A stretch of DNA of 64,000 bases from Ktedonobacteraceae bacterium (GTDB lineage Bacteria; Chloroflexota; Ktedonobacteria; Ktedonobacterales; Ktedonobacteraceae), in the NCBI GenBank assembly GCA_035653615.1, contig DASRBN010000035.1:248001-312000 (forward strand), in the 5' to 3' direction. This document shows, piece by piece, positions 19,401-28,034 of this stretch. Below the pieces are notes generated by a model. The model was not told where the DNA came from. It saw only the letters and a list, made by a program, of their open reading frames with translations, and made no database searches. Made by a program: the position numbers and the translations under genes. How positions within the stretch are numbered: the stretch's first letter is position 1; every line of letters starts with the position of its first letter.

Positions 19401-19879
19401 TGTATCAACAAGGCGCGCAGCAATGGACCTCTTGAAAGATCAAAAGGGCGTCTGGCATCCGAAGATGCCAGGCGCACGGCCTGTGCCTCTCGCTGTGCTT
19501 CTGGGAGAGGGCGCAGATCCACAACGGGCAGTTTGAGATGGAGAGCCGGTTGAATCACCTGTACAGGCTGTCCGTCTACCAGGGGAAAGATGGTACGCCA
19601 TGCTTCATGCCGACGGATGATTTCATTCAGGCTTTTTGTAAGCGCATCAACATCCAATGATCCAGGCAAGTGAACGGTGACGCGCTCATTATATACAGGA
19701 ATATCGGGTTGCAGTTGCGAAAGCAGCCATATTTGTTGTTGTCCAAAAGAAAGCGGTGCTATCTCTCCTGGCGAGCGCCGGGGAATACCATTTCTGGCTG
19801 TAGCCTGTGGGCGGTCACTGAGCAAATATTGGGCTAACAGTGCGCGCTTGACCTCTGAAAGTTCGGTTCTCTCTGGCAT
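16484..19879 (-). CDS. NRPS 3: condensation-adenylation-carrier (elongation module)
   Basis: 1131 residues. A short N-terminal helical segment (ELSEVKRALLAQYL) like those before many condensation domains is followed by C (about 45-480, motif HHIIFDG), A (about 490-1010, YTSGSTGRPKG, NEYGPTE, YKTGDR, NGKLD) and T (Ser1053 in LGGHS). Pocket residues by alignment are D-S-A-C-I-A-E-V-W-K; I name no substrate. The C-terminal tail PPIRSVSREHYR resembles the tail of NRPS 4 (PPLKSIAREAYR), perhaps an end-of-protein linker or docking feature. It is the first gene of the leftward two-gene operon and overlaps NRPS 2. With a free C domain it should accept an upstream aminoacyl carrier, the obvious donor being the A-T protein transcribed from the other side of the intergenic region. 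Confidence 0.93.
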   Translation of the reverse strand: MPERTELSEVKRALLAQYLLSDRPQATARNGIPRRSPGEIAPLSFGQQQIWLLSQLQPDIPVYNERVTVHLPGSLDVDALTKSLNEIIRRHEAWRTIFPLVDGQPVQVIQPALHLKLPVVDLRPLPEAQREAQAVRLASSDARRPFDLSRGPLLRALLIQMGDEEHRLFLTLHHIIFDGITIYQVFLPELSALYAAFSAGQPSPLPDLPIQYADFAAWQREEMQEQAMAPGIAYWKQQLAGAPAALELPTDRPRPAVPTYRGFVQPFTLSASLSARLRALCRQEQVTMYMLLLAAFTTLLYRYTEQEDILIGTATGGRVRSELEQLMGLFMNTVVMRSKLSGNLRFLDLLKQVRETTFEAQAHADVPFEYVVKELQPQRSLSYNPLFQVLFVFEPQHPVLPSGWTLSHMDAQTGISKFDLTLIAEDRTEGIIGRFEYSTDLFDDTTIQRMISHWQTLLESIAQHPDHKLSELALLTENERQRLLVEWNATTTAFPEERPVHRLIEEQVERTPDAVALAYGVEQLTYRALNARANRLARYLRQSGVGPEVIVGLLLPNSLEMIVGMLGVLKAGGAYVPFDPATPSDRLAFMLQDARVSFVLTNRNMMPASGDVITPSSPLYLAIDEIPDDNSDDNPKSHVQGQHLAYIMYTSGSTGRPKGVAITHQNLWHSTLARIAYYREPVRKYLLLSALTFDSSVAGIYWTLCQGGTLLLPEEGVVRDPFLLSDLIAKQEPSHTLCVPSLYSLLLEQASTRPLDSLRTVIVAGERCPKALVERHFTCLPNSALYNEYGPTEATVWCTVYRCQPGEKRESVPIGRPIANTQVYVLDSHLQPVPVGVAGELYVGGAGIARGYVQRPEATAERFIPNPFVGTRFTASQEGARLYKTGDRVRYLPDGNIEFLERTDHQVKLRGYRIELGEIEEILRRHPGVRDVAVIAREDAPGDTRLVAYVVPQDNAVLTIDDLHSFISLYVPVYMFPSAYILLPALPLLPNGKLDRKALPVPGPDQLRLSSNHDAYVPPRTHIEEVVAATWSQVLGIEQIGIYDDFFTLGGHSLLAMYVVSRLHATLAVELPLRSFFETPTIAGLADKIMRMKSNDTGQQLPPIRSVSREHYRMKLTSNSLSLGRSSLRDE

Positions 19880-20574
19880 TCTATTACATCCACCATAGCA
19901 TCTAGCAGGTAAAATATTTTACCCTGTTTTGTACCTCATGCACCATCTCTTATATGAACATTTGCGAGTGAAGGCCCGAATCATTCCGCATCATAATGAA
20001 ACCTTGCTCTAACCGATAGAAGAGATTATTAGATTATTACCGGTTATTTCCCAGAAATATATCATGTTCCTCTTGAGAAGTAATGACAATCAGGTTAAGA
20101 CCTGGTTGCGAAAGCATCTTTCATGTTATGAATGTGCCGGTTTGTATGAAATTGCGTTCATTAAAACTCTATTAAATAGGACTGATGCAGCAGTAACCCG
20201 AAAAGCCGGTACGTAAATTTACCCATTTAGCTCATATTTACGTGTAGAAAAAGTTGCGGGGTAAGCATTGCTCATCTGGGTAGTAATTTCTTCACTAATT
20301 TTATCGTGTTAGCAACTAAGCGCTATAGTTTAACTACTTAGTAATGATATAGAGAAATACCCGCTGAAAACTTTCGTACTTTCTATATTGTCCAATGCTC
20401 CCGCCTTTGTTAGGCTCTTAGAAAGATTGTATCTCTATTCGTTTCCGGTGGGAGCGATGAGGAGTTTACTTCCGCAAGTATTCGTCGACTGCACGTGGCG
20501 CAGGTGTAAGGCACATACACCCGGAAACTACAGTGATAGTGAATGACGCAGGCAAGACCGAAGGAGAACAGCCA
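19880..20574. promoter_or_regulatory. Divergent control region between NRPS 3 and NRPS 4
   Basis: Nearly 700 bp, distinctly AT-rich compared with both flanking genes, and without a convincing gene. It must hold the promoters for both NRPS transcription units. An 8-bp inverted repeat (20211-20218 and 20236-20243, ACGTAAAT/ATTTACGT, 17-nt spacer) is a candidate operator. Further imperfect repeats lie near 20311-20345 (ACTAAG/CTTAGT) and around 20450-20530 (TTCCGG/CCGGAA). No riboswitch or T-box signature was recognised. Confidence 0.5.
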
Positions 20575-22569
20575 ATGGTGGAATGGACGTCTTCGAAGGC
20601 TCATCTACATACCCGGTGCTTGCATGAGCTATTCGAAGACCAGGTAGTACGAACTCCCCTGGCAGTGGCTATAGTTCATGGGCATCAACAGATCACCTAC
20701 CAGGATTTGAATCAGCGGGCCAATCAATTAGCGCGCCATTTACGCACCAGAGGAGTGGTGCCGGAGACGACGGTGGCAATGCTTGTCGAACGCAGTATTG
20801 ATTTTGTAACGGCAATTCTGGCTCTATTTAAGGCTGGTGGCGCTTTCCTTCCGCTCGATCCACAGTATCCAGTTCGGCGGCATTTCGAGATACTTGAACA
20901 GAGTCGTTGTCCCTATGTACTTACAACACACCATTACGAAACGCTCTTATCAGATGCACTCGCACCGTTCGATGCAGGAAAGGGGCCGCAGGTTCTCCAT
21001 TTTGAGGCTCTTATGCAGGAGAAAGAGGCCCACGAAAATCTCCCATCGTATAGTAAACCGGCAAATCTGGCATATGTTATGTATACTTCTGGTTCAACGG
21101 GATTACCAAAGGGTGTGATGGTTGAGCAGGCCGGAATGGTCAACCATACCTATGCCAAATTAGCGGATATGGATATAGGTATGGCGGATAGAGTTGCCCA
21201 GAATAGTCCGCCAAGCTTCGATATTGTTGTATGGCAATGCCTGGCGGCATTAGTGGTAGGAGGCTGCGTCCACATCGTCAAGGATGAGATCGCAAATGAT
21301 CCACTACAACTGCTGTGGCAAACAGATCAGCAAAAAATTACGGTCTTGCAGGTGGTACCATCAATGCTACGAGCCATGGTAAAGGAAGCGATGATGCTGG
21401 GTGATGAGCGTCCCAGGCTAAGGAATCTGCGCTGGATTGTGCCAACAGGTGATGCTTTATCGCCAGAACTGTGCCGGCAATGGCTGCGCCTCTATCCTGC
21501 TATTCCAATGCTCAACAACTGCGGTTCGACCGAGTGTTCCGATGACAATTGTCACTATGCGATCTACGAACCGCCGGCGGAGGACTATCCGCTACCAATT
21601 ATGCCCATAGGCTGGCCTATTCACAATATAGATGCCCATATCCTTGATGAGCAATTGATGCCGGTTCCAGAGGGAGAGGTCGGCGAATTGTATATAGGTG
21701 GCATAGGTGTCGGGCGCGGATATATCAATAATGCGGAGAGAACCGCCGAGGTGTTTCTTCCCGATCCATTTTCGCGGGAACCTGGAAAGCGATTATATAA
21801 AACACGCGATAGGGCGCGCTATCTGCCCGATGGTTCGATTCAGTTTCTTGGAAGAAGCGACAATCTCATCAAGATTCGGGGTTTGCGTATCGAGCCGAGC
21901 GAAATAGAAAGCGTGCTGGAACGTCACCCTGCCATACATGAGAGCGTCGTTCTCGCCTGGGAATCTGGTGATGAGGCCAGGCACCTGGTGGCATACATAG
22001 TTCTGGCCACGGAAGTGTCACCTTCCAATGAAGAGTTGCGTGACTGGCTGCGAATGAAGCTTCCAGAATACATGATTCCAACTATATATGTGCAACTGGA
22101 TGCCATGCCTTTGAATGCGAACGGTAAGTTAGACCGCCATGCATTGCCGGCGCCTGATCTATCGCGTCCCGAAATCCAATCGATCAACAACAGGCCACGC
22201 ACTCCGTTGGAAGAAACGATTGCAGCCACCTGGTCCGAGGTGCTGGAAATCGAGCAGGTAGGTATTCACGACAACTTCTTTGCGTTAGGTGGGGATTCGC
22301 TGTTAGCGATGCAGGTTTTGTCGCGGTTACGTGCTGCCCTTTCAACAGAGGTACCTATATACAGTTTTCTCGAAGAACCCACGGTTGCTCAACTGGCGCA
22401 ATTGCTGCAAGAAAGCCAGGCGGCGAGCATGCAGGCGAATAAACCGCCGCTGAAATCAATCGCCCGCGAAGCCTATCGAGTGCCTGCACTATCCGTTCTG
22501 GAGCAGAACGGCCAATCCGCTAAAGACTTCCAACATGAAAAAGGCAAGAACAATCATCACAGGCATTAA
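20575..22569 (+). CDS. NRPS 4: stand-alone adenylation-carrier protein (likely initiation module)
   Basis: 664 residues from ATG 20575, chosen for AAGGAGA at 20561-20567 (7-nt spacing); a GTG at 20533 in the same frame lacks such a site. The adenylation domain (about 15-520) has YTSGSTGLPKG, but unusual later motifs: the usual NxYGPTE is NNCGSTE followed by CSDDN, and YKTGDL is YKTRDR. Pocket residues by alignment are D-I-W-Q-V-T-N-D-D-K, with no assignment made. The carrier Ser is 575 in LGGDS. There is no condensation domain, so it fits an initiation module, or an in trans loader that presents a tethered amino acid to a tailoring enzyme. The SHMT/GcvT fusion starts 18 bp downstream, so the two are co-transcribed. 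Confidence 0.9.
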   Translation: MVEWTSSKAHLHTRCLHELFEDQVVRTPLAVAIVHGHQQITYQDLNQRANQLARHLRTRGVVPETTVAMLVERSIDFVTAILALFKAGGAFLPLDPQYPVRRHFEILEQSRCPYVLTTHHYETLLSDALAPFDAGKGPQVLHFEALMQEKEAHENLPSYSKPANLAYVMYTSGSTGLPKGVMVEQAGMVNHTYAKLADMDIGMADRVAQNSPPSFDIVVWQCLAALVVGGCVHIVKDEIANDPLQLLWQTDQQKITVLQVVPSMLRAMVKEAMMLGDERPRLRNLRWIVPTGDALSPELCRQWLRLYPAIPMLNNCGSTECSDDNCHYAIYEPPAEDYPLPIMPIGWPIHNIDAHILDEQLMPVPEGEVGELYIGGIGVGRGYINNAERTAEVFLPDPFSREPGKRLYKTRDRARYLPDGSIQFLGRSDNLIKIRGLRIEPSEIESVLERHPAIHESVVLAWESGDEARHLVAYIVLATEVSPSNEELRDWLRMKLPEYMIPTIYVQLDAMPLNANGKLDRHALPAPDLSRPEIQSINNRPRTPLEETIAATWSEVLEIEQVGIHDNFFALGGDSLLAMQVLSRLRAALSTEVPIYSFLEEPTVAQLAQLLQESQAASMQANKPPLKSIAREAYRVPALSVLEQNGQSAKDFQHEKGKNNHHRH

Positions 22570-22587
22570 TATGGGAGCTATTATTCT

Positions 22588-25500
22588 ATGAACCCTACTG
22601 CCATTGAGCAATTCTGGCAACGCTCTATCCCTGAAGCTGACCCGTGGTTGGCTACGGTTCTAGAACGGGAAGAAGAGCGGCAATTCTCACAAATTTGCCT
22701 GGGAGCTGCTTCGAGTTTATGCCCGCGCGCTGTGAAAGAAGCGCAGGCCTCTGTCTTCTCCAACATTGACGCCGAGGGATATCCACCAAGACGCATGCAT
22801 TCGGTTTCCTGGGAGCATCTACTCGATGTGGACGAGCAGGTGGCGCATTATGGACGCTTCGGGGATTCGCGCTACAATAAGGGAACCGAGCTGGCGAACG
22901 TCGTTGAAGTGGTGGCTCAGAGACGGGCAGCTGCCGTTTTCTCGACGCGGTGGGCGAACAATAGTAATCTTTCAGTTGACGCCGCGGATATCCATGTGAA
23001 CCTGCAATGTCCCACCGGCTCATTAGCAAACACGGCAGTATTCGAGGCCCTTTTGAAACCTGGAGATGTTGTTTTAAGCATGAATCTCGTAGACGGCGGC
23101 CACCTGACGCATGGAAGTCCTTTACACCGATCTGGCAAGACATACAGGATAGTACACTATGGCGTCGATCCGGTGACGCAACAGCTGGACTACGATTCGA
23201 TTCGAGACCTCGCCCTATGCTATCGTCCCAAATTAATTGTTGGCGGAGCCAGTTCTTACCCGTGGGCAATCGACTGGCAAAGATTGCGGGAGATTGCTGA
23301 AGAAATCGAGTCAGGACCATTTATTCTGGCCGATATCTCGCACCCGGCAGGGCTGGTGAGCGCCGGCCTTATTCCTAATCCAATCGGCTACGCGGATGTG
23401 GTGACGTTTACCACCTACAAGACATTGTGCGGCCCGCGGGGAGCGGCTATCCTCAGCACGGATTCTGCGATAGCGGAATCCATCGATAGAGCAGTGTTCC
23501 CCGGCTTGCAAAGCGCGCCGGTATTCCAGCAGATCGTGGCCCTGGCAGTGGCTTTTGAAATCGCGGGGACGCAAGCATTCCGGCAGTTGCAGCACACCAT
23601 TGCGGGGAACGCTCGCCTTTTGCATCACTATCTCACCGAGATGGAGATACCGGTAGCCTTTGGTGGCACCAATACGCATATTGTGGTCGCGGATGTTGGG
23701 AAAGTTCCTGTTATGACCGGGCAACGATTAACCGGTGACGTTGTGACGCGCATCTTAGAGCGAGCGGGTATCAGCTGCAATAGCAACATGATTCCGGGTG
23801 ATACCCATGCCGCCCTGGCCTCTGGCGTGCGCCTGGGAACGACCTGGATTTCACAACTGGGTTATGGTGAGACCGAAGTGCGCGAGATTGCATCCATTAT
23901 CGCCGATATCTGTAAAGGCATTCGATCATATCGTTTTTACGGTTCGCGCAGGGAAACGCCGGGAGGCAAAATCGAGGCCGAGTTGCTGCGGTCCGCCAGC
24001 CTGCGAGTCAAGGAAATTTTAAAGCATCGCAATGAGCATTTTGAAACATTTCCAGCACGCAGGCACCTGGAGATACGAACCGCGACAAAGTGGTTAGAAG
24101 CCTTGATGGTGACAGGAGAGCGGGCCACAGGATTTCTGCAATCGATTGTCACCAGAGATGTCTATAGCTTGAAAATAGGGGAACTGACTCCCGCGCTGAT
24201 ACTGTATGCGAATGGCGAAAAGCGGCTCGATGTGTATATTTGCGCTCTAGAGAGCCGACCATACCCACGATACCTGTTGATCTATGCAAACGATGCTGAG
24301 CCTGGTCTTCACGATTGGCTGCGCATGCTTTCAGATGGCCATATTGTAGTCGAGAGCAACGATCCTTTTATTACCATCGATGGGCCGGTGGTGATTCGGC
24401 GAGCTGACCGGCGATTTCTCAATGAAGTACAACCCGAAATTGATCACGTGGCTCAGGGGCTTACTCGTTCTCACAATGGCAGCAAACGAGAGGAAGAAGG
24501 GTTAATCGACTACAGCAAACCGTATTTTATGGGGCAAACAACACTTCCGGCGTCCAATGTGAATAAACAAAGATTTGCTTTTGAAGAGAGAAATTCTTCC
24601 AGGTTGCTGGCCGGGCCTTCGCCATTGCATGATTGCCATAAAGCATTGGGGGCCAGGTTCGCCGATTTCGGCGGTCAACAGGTGCCTCTCTATTTCACTT
24701 CTCACCACCATGAACATCAATCGGTGCGCCAGCATGCCGGGCTGTTCGATCTTTCTTACAAGGTTTTATTGGGCTTTGAAGGATGGGGGGCAGAAAGATT
24801 TTTAGACCTGGTATTGACAGAACATATTCCATCACTGAATAAGGAGGCAAGTTGTCGAACCTGCATTCTGAGTCCTGATGGTACGGTTCTCAGCGATTGT
24901 ATCGTGTACCGCCTTGCAACTGATTACTTCATGATGGAATTAGAGCCTCTTCACGCCGGGATGGTAGAAAGCTGGTTACGCACTGCTGCCGCCCACGAGG
25001 TAATGATAGACCTGGCAAGACCGGCTATTGAGGTGGATAGAACCTGTAATATTACCAATCTCACAACCACTCCTGACGCATTGACCATCCTTGCATTACA
25101 AGGGCCAGCATCTACCGCTATTCTGCAATCCCTGTTGGCAGAGAATAAGGGTCACCATGTGTTGCATAATTTGAAAAAAGGACACATTGCTGAGCTTACG
25201 TTTGCGGGTAGAACTGCGTGGATTGGGCGCAGGGGATATAGCGGTGAGCCTGTGGGATATGAAATCTTTGTGCCACAGTCGCAAGCTGTATCCCTGTGGA
25301 ATACATTGATGGACGCGGGTGCTGCTCATCACTTAAGCTCGGTGGGGCTGCTCGCGACAGAAAGTCTCAGAATAGAGGCCGGCTTGCCCCTTTATGAGAA
25401 GGAGCTGGCCGGCCCGTATTCGGTCAATCCTATGGAGGCGGGTTTTGGCAGCGCTATCAAATTGCATAAGCCGTTTTTCGTGGGCAGGCAGCAGATGCTC

Positions 25501-25761
25501 TCTTGCAAGGCCACACGAAGATTGGTACGACTACGAGCGGAAACAGGCGCGGCGAGCCTGAAGTATCTAGAACCAACGATATATGATGATGCTGGAAAAA
25601 TTATAGGGATAACGACGAGCAGCGCCTGCGTCACGGGTCAATTTTATGGGATAGGACTTCTTGATGAGTTTGAGCGAGCGAAAGGGTATCTTTGCTTGAA
25701 TGGCTCGTCTTTAGCGGTCGAGGTTTTGCCTATTGCATATGGGGCAGTGGTCGGGGCATAG
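22588..25761 (+). CDS. Fusion of serine hydroxymethyltransferase, degenerate GcvT-like domain and aminomethyltransferase
   Basis: 1057 residues. Residues 1-455 are a PLP-dependent SHMT: DAEGYPPRR matches the catalytic Glu region, ADISHPAGL the PLP-contact region, and TTYKTLCGPRG the Schiff-base Lys (K278). Standard enzymes have TTHKTLRGPRG, so the His before the Lys is Tyr and one Arg is Cys; there is also a loop insertion after the Glu motif. Residues about 485-640 resemble a worn GcvT folate-binding domain (VTGERATGFLQ). Residues about 679-1057 are a full aminomethyltransferase-like (GcvT) domain. SHMT moves a hydroxymethyl group between folate and glycine or a related amino acid; GcvT makes methylene-tetrahydrofolate from a carrier-bound aminomethyl group. 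Placed 18 bp after the A-T protein, it probably makes or alters an NRPS building block. That role is inferred. Confidence 0.85.
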   Translation: MNPTAIEQFWQRSIPEADPWLATVLEREEERQFSQICLGAASSLCPRAVKEAQASVFSNIDAEGYPPRRMHSVSWEHLLDVDEQVAHYGRFGDSRYNKGTELANVVEVVAQRRAAAVFSTRWANNSNLSVDAADIHVNLQCPTGSLANTAVFEALLKPGDVVLSMNLVDGGHLTHGSPLHRSGKTYRIVHYGVDPVTQQLDYDSIRDLALCYRPKLIVGGASSYPWAIDWQRLREIAEEIESGPFILADISHPAGLVSAGLIPNPIGYADVVTFTTYKTLCGPRGAAILSTDSAIAESIDRAVFPGLQSAPVFQQIVALAVAFEIAGTQAFRQLQHTIAGNARLLHHYLTEMEIPVAFGGTNTHIVVADVGKVPVMTGQRLTGDVVTRILERAGISCNSNMIPGDTHAALASGVRLGTTWISQLGYGETEVREIASIIADICKGIRSYRFYGSRRETPGGKIEAELLRSASLRVKEILKHRNEHFETFPARRHLEIRTATKWLEALMVTGERATGFLQSIVTRDVYSLKIGELTPALILYANGEKRLDVYICALESRPYPRYLLIYANDAEPGLHDWLRMLSDGHIVVESNDPFITIDGPVVIRRADRRFLNEVQPEIDHVAQGLTRSHNGSKREEEGLIDYSKPYFMGQTTLPASNVNKQRFAFEERNSSRLLAGPSPLHDCHKALGARFADFGGQQVPLYFTSHHHEHQSVRQHAGLFDLSYKVLLGFEGWGAERFLDLVLTEHIPSLNKEASCRTCILSPDGTVLSDCIVYRLATDYFMMELEPLHAGMVESWLRTAAAHEVMIDLARPAIEVDRTCNITNLTTTPDALTILALQGPASTAILQSLLAENKGHHVLHNLKKGHIAELTFAGRTAWIGRRGYSGEPVGYEIFVPQSQAVSLWNTLMDAGAAHHLSSVGLLATESLRIEAGLPLYEKELAGPYSVNPMEAGFGSAIKLHKPFFVGRQQMLSCKATRRLVRLRAETGAASLKYLEPTIYDDAGKIIGITTSSACVTGQFYGIGLLDEFERAKGYLCLNGSSLAVEVLPIAYGAVVGA

Positions 25762-25881
25762 TAAGGTAATACACAAACATCGCTAATGAAATAGCTTTTG
25801 CTTGAAAATCCCCTCACCCACATGTTACTATTAAACAACGCTGCTTGCTACGTCCAACAATTTCAAGGGTGAAGATATATT

Positions 25882-26811
25882 ATGAAGCACAAGATCATTC
25901 TCGATTGCGATCCCGGCCATGACGACGCGATTGCTATACTGCTGGCGGCTCACCATCCTGACATTGAACTGCTGGCCATTACTACGGTCGCGGGCAATCA
26001 ATCGGTTGAGAAGACGACGCTGAATGCGCTGAAGGTGTGTTCGCTGGCGGACATCCGAGATGTGCCTGTGGCAAGGGGGATGGATCGACCGCTTGTGCGC
26101 CCGGCAAAGCACGCGCCGGATATTCATGGCGAATCGGGATTGGATGGACCACATATTCCAGAACCGGATATCGAGCTGGCACCCCAGCACGGAGTCGAAC
26201 TGCTGATCGAACTGCTCCTGAATTCGGATGGAGATATTACGCTTGTTCCTACCGGCCCTTTGACAAATATCGCGGCCGCTATGCGCCGCGAGCCTGCCAT
26301 TCTACCCAAAATTGCCGGTATTTCGCTGATGGGCGGTGCCATCGGCCTGGGCAATGTCACGCCTGCTGCCGAGTTTAATATCCATACCGACCCTGAAGCG
26401 GCGGCTATTGTCTTCTCGTGTGGACGACCGATTACGATGAGTACGCTGGAAGTGACGCACCAGGCGCTGGCTACCGAGGAAATCTTAAGCTGCTTGCGCG
26501 AAGCACATCGACCGGTTGCGACTTTCGCGGCAGACCTGCTGGATTTCTTTGCCGGCAGGTATCGGGATAAGTTTGGCTTTCCAGCTGCTCCGGTACATGA
26601 CCCGTGCGCTGTTGCTGCCGTAGTTGATCCCACCATCCTGAAAGCCCATGATATGCATGTTGAGATCGAAACGACGGGTGAATGGACAAGCGGGCGGACG
26701 GTGTGCGATGTCTACGACACACGCGGCAAAGCACCCAATGCACGCGTCGGTTATGCCCTGGAGGTGAATCGGTTCTGGGACATGGTTATCAGCACGATCC
26801 TGACGTATTAG
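25882..26811 (+). CDS. Inosine/uridine-preferring nucleoside hydrolase
   Basis: 309 residues, the usual family length. The N-terminal DCDPGHDDAIA segment is the signature calcium-binding DxDPGxDD motif of IunH-type hydrolases, which cleave the N-glycosidic bond of nucleosides in purine and pyrimidine salvage. The later PTGPLTNIA and LMGGA segments and the C-terminal His-rich active-site region (HDPCAVAAV) also fit. AAGGGTGAAG precedes the ATG. It follows the NRPS cluster by 120 bp on the same strand, with nothing that ties it to the pathway; I treat it as the right border of the cluster. The preferred nucleoside cannot be told. Confidence 0.92.
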   Translation: MKHKIILDCDPGHDDAIAILLAAHHPDIELLAITTVAGNQSVEKTTLNALKVCSLADIRDVPVARGMDRPLVRPAKHAPDIHGESGLDGPHIPEPDIELAPQHGVELLIELLLNSDGDITLVPTGPLTNIAAAMRREPAILPKIAGISLMGGAIGLGNVTPAAEFNIHTDPEAAAIVFSCGRPITMSTLEVTHQALATEEILSCLREAHRPVATFAADLLDFFAGRYRDKFGFPAAPVHDPCAVAAVVDPTILKAHDMHVEIETTGEWTSGRTVCDVYDTRGKAPNARVGYALEVNRFWDMVISTILTY

Positions 26812-26909
26812 ATGGGAACCTGTACTTACTTGTTATTATCTTCGATGCGGGATATACTGGTGGAAGATTTGGAGCAGAAGAGTTTTGATGCAAGCGAGTA
26901 AGGAGCAAA

Positions 26910-27140
26910 ATGTTGAAATCAATCGTTCGCTTTGGCCGCTGGCTTTTTCGCTTCCTGATCTCAGGATACGACGAAGAAAATTTCAGATCACCGCGCAACC
27001 ATCCTTCGCTTTACGACTCATCGGCACGTCATGATGACTCGCTGCCAGGATTTTCCAGGCACGAACAGGCCAGGCTCTATATTGGTCATGGATGGAGGCC
27101 ACCTACACCGCCTTCGGGAAGACTCCCTGTTCAAGATTGA
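26910..27140 (+). CDS. Small hypothetical protein
   Basis: A 76-residue ORF with AAGGAG at 26900-26905 before the ATG. The N-terminal 20 residues are basic and aromatic (RFGRWLFRFLISGY); the rest is polar, Pro- and Arg-rich and looks unstructured. I recognise no domain. It stands between the nucleoside hydrolase and the convergent cysE. The ribosome binding site is its main support; it could be a chance ORF. Confidence 0.4.
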   Translation: MLKSIVRFGRWLFRFLISGYDEENFRSPRNHPSLYDSSARHDDSLPGFSRHEQARLYIGHGWRPPTPPSGRLPVQD

Positions 27141-27194
27141 GGATCTTCTTGCAGAAGAAATTTAGAGAAAAGGCCAGCCGCATCCATATACAGT

Positions 27195-27920
27195 CTAAAT
27201 CTGGTAGTCCATCTCACCGTTCCAGCCTTGAGTGAGTTCCTGGTGCTTTTTGAGCGTTTCGCCGCCCTTTACCAGCAGTTCAGCAGGCTTGGAAGCAACG
27301 ACGGAATTGGGGGGAACGGATTCGAGCACCAGGGTCATGCCGCCAATTTTGCTGCCCCTACCGATGGTGATCGGTCCCAGGATAGCTGCTCCGACTCCGA
27401 TGGTCACGTCATCTTCTATGGTGGGGTGACGTTTCTGGCGACGACCGGGGCTGGGTCGCCACCAGCCGGTTGCGCCGAGTGTGACCTGGTGATAAAGCAT
27501 GACGTTATTGCCGATCTCTGCCGTTTCACCGATTACGACGCCAGCACCATGGTCGATGAAGAAACGTTTGCCGATCTTCGCGCCGGGATGGATCTCGATA
27601 CCGCCAGTGATGAAACGCGCGAATTGCGAGATCAGCCTGGGAATAAAGGGAATGTGCGCTTTGTAGAGGGCATGTGCAATACGATGATAGAAAAGCGCCC
27701 ACAGCCCCTGGTAGAGCAAGGCTTCGAAGATGTTGCGACACGCGGGGTCTTTCTCGAAGATGACGTCAATGGCGTCCGGCCAGCGCGTTCTACGACGCGG
27801 CGTCGTGCCAGGAACGGGAATTAAGATGCCGGGAGGAACCTGAGGTAGATGCGAAAGGTCCGCTTCATTGTGATTAGGTAATGCCTGGTTCCTGGTTTCG
27901 TCTGGAATACTTTGCGACAT
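27195..27920 (-). CDS. cysE: Serine O-acetyltransferase
   Basis: 241 residues. The enzyme transfers acetyl from acetyl-CoA to serine, the first step of cysteine synthesis in the cytoplasm. After a 60-residue polar N-terminus comes the CysE helical part (LLYQGLWALFYHRIAH) and the left-handed beta-helix with hexapeptide repeats: GIEIHPGAKIG, FIDHGAGVVIGETAEIG and GVGAAILGPITIG, including the catalytic DHGAG histidine. The helical domain is short, as in EpsC/CysE proteins of Gram-positive and Chloroflexota type. It is divergent from the AlkA-like gene and shares its upstream region. No T-box or other leader was seen. Confidence 0.93.
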   Translation of the reverse strand: MSQSIPDETRNQALPNHNEADLSHLPQVPPGILIPVPGTTPRRRTRWPDAIDVIFEKDPACRNIFEALLYQGLWALFYHRIAHALYKAHIPFIPRLISQFARFITGGIEIHPGAKIGKRFFIDHGAGVVIGETAEIGNNVMLYHQVTLGATGWWRPSPGRRQKRHPTIEDDVTIGVGAAILGPITIGRGSKIGGMTLVLESVPPNSVVASKPAELLVKGGETLKKHQELTQGWNGEMDYQI

Positions 27921-28034
27921 GCTACTTGCGATCCCTTTCCATTGATCTACCTTCTGGTTAGTATGCTGGTCAAAGTTATCTTCTGTTCTGTTTGGAGTGT
28001 AGGGCAGGAAAGAGTTATTGTCAAGAGTAAGTTT

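Noticed and set aside
22652-23320. 222-codon minus ORF inside the SHMT part
   Set aside because: Antisense shadow of strongly conserved SHMT sequence; translation has no domain features.
27228-27824. 198-codon + ORF opposite cysE
   Set aside because: CysE motifs on the minus strand are unmistakable; this frame is a mirror ORF.
27921-28034. Searched for a T-box or other leader before cysE
   Set aside because: No conserved T-box sequence or antiterminator-like fold could be recognised.
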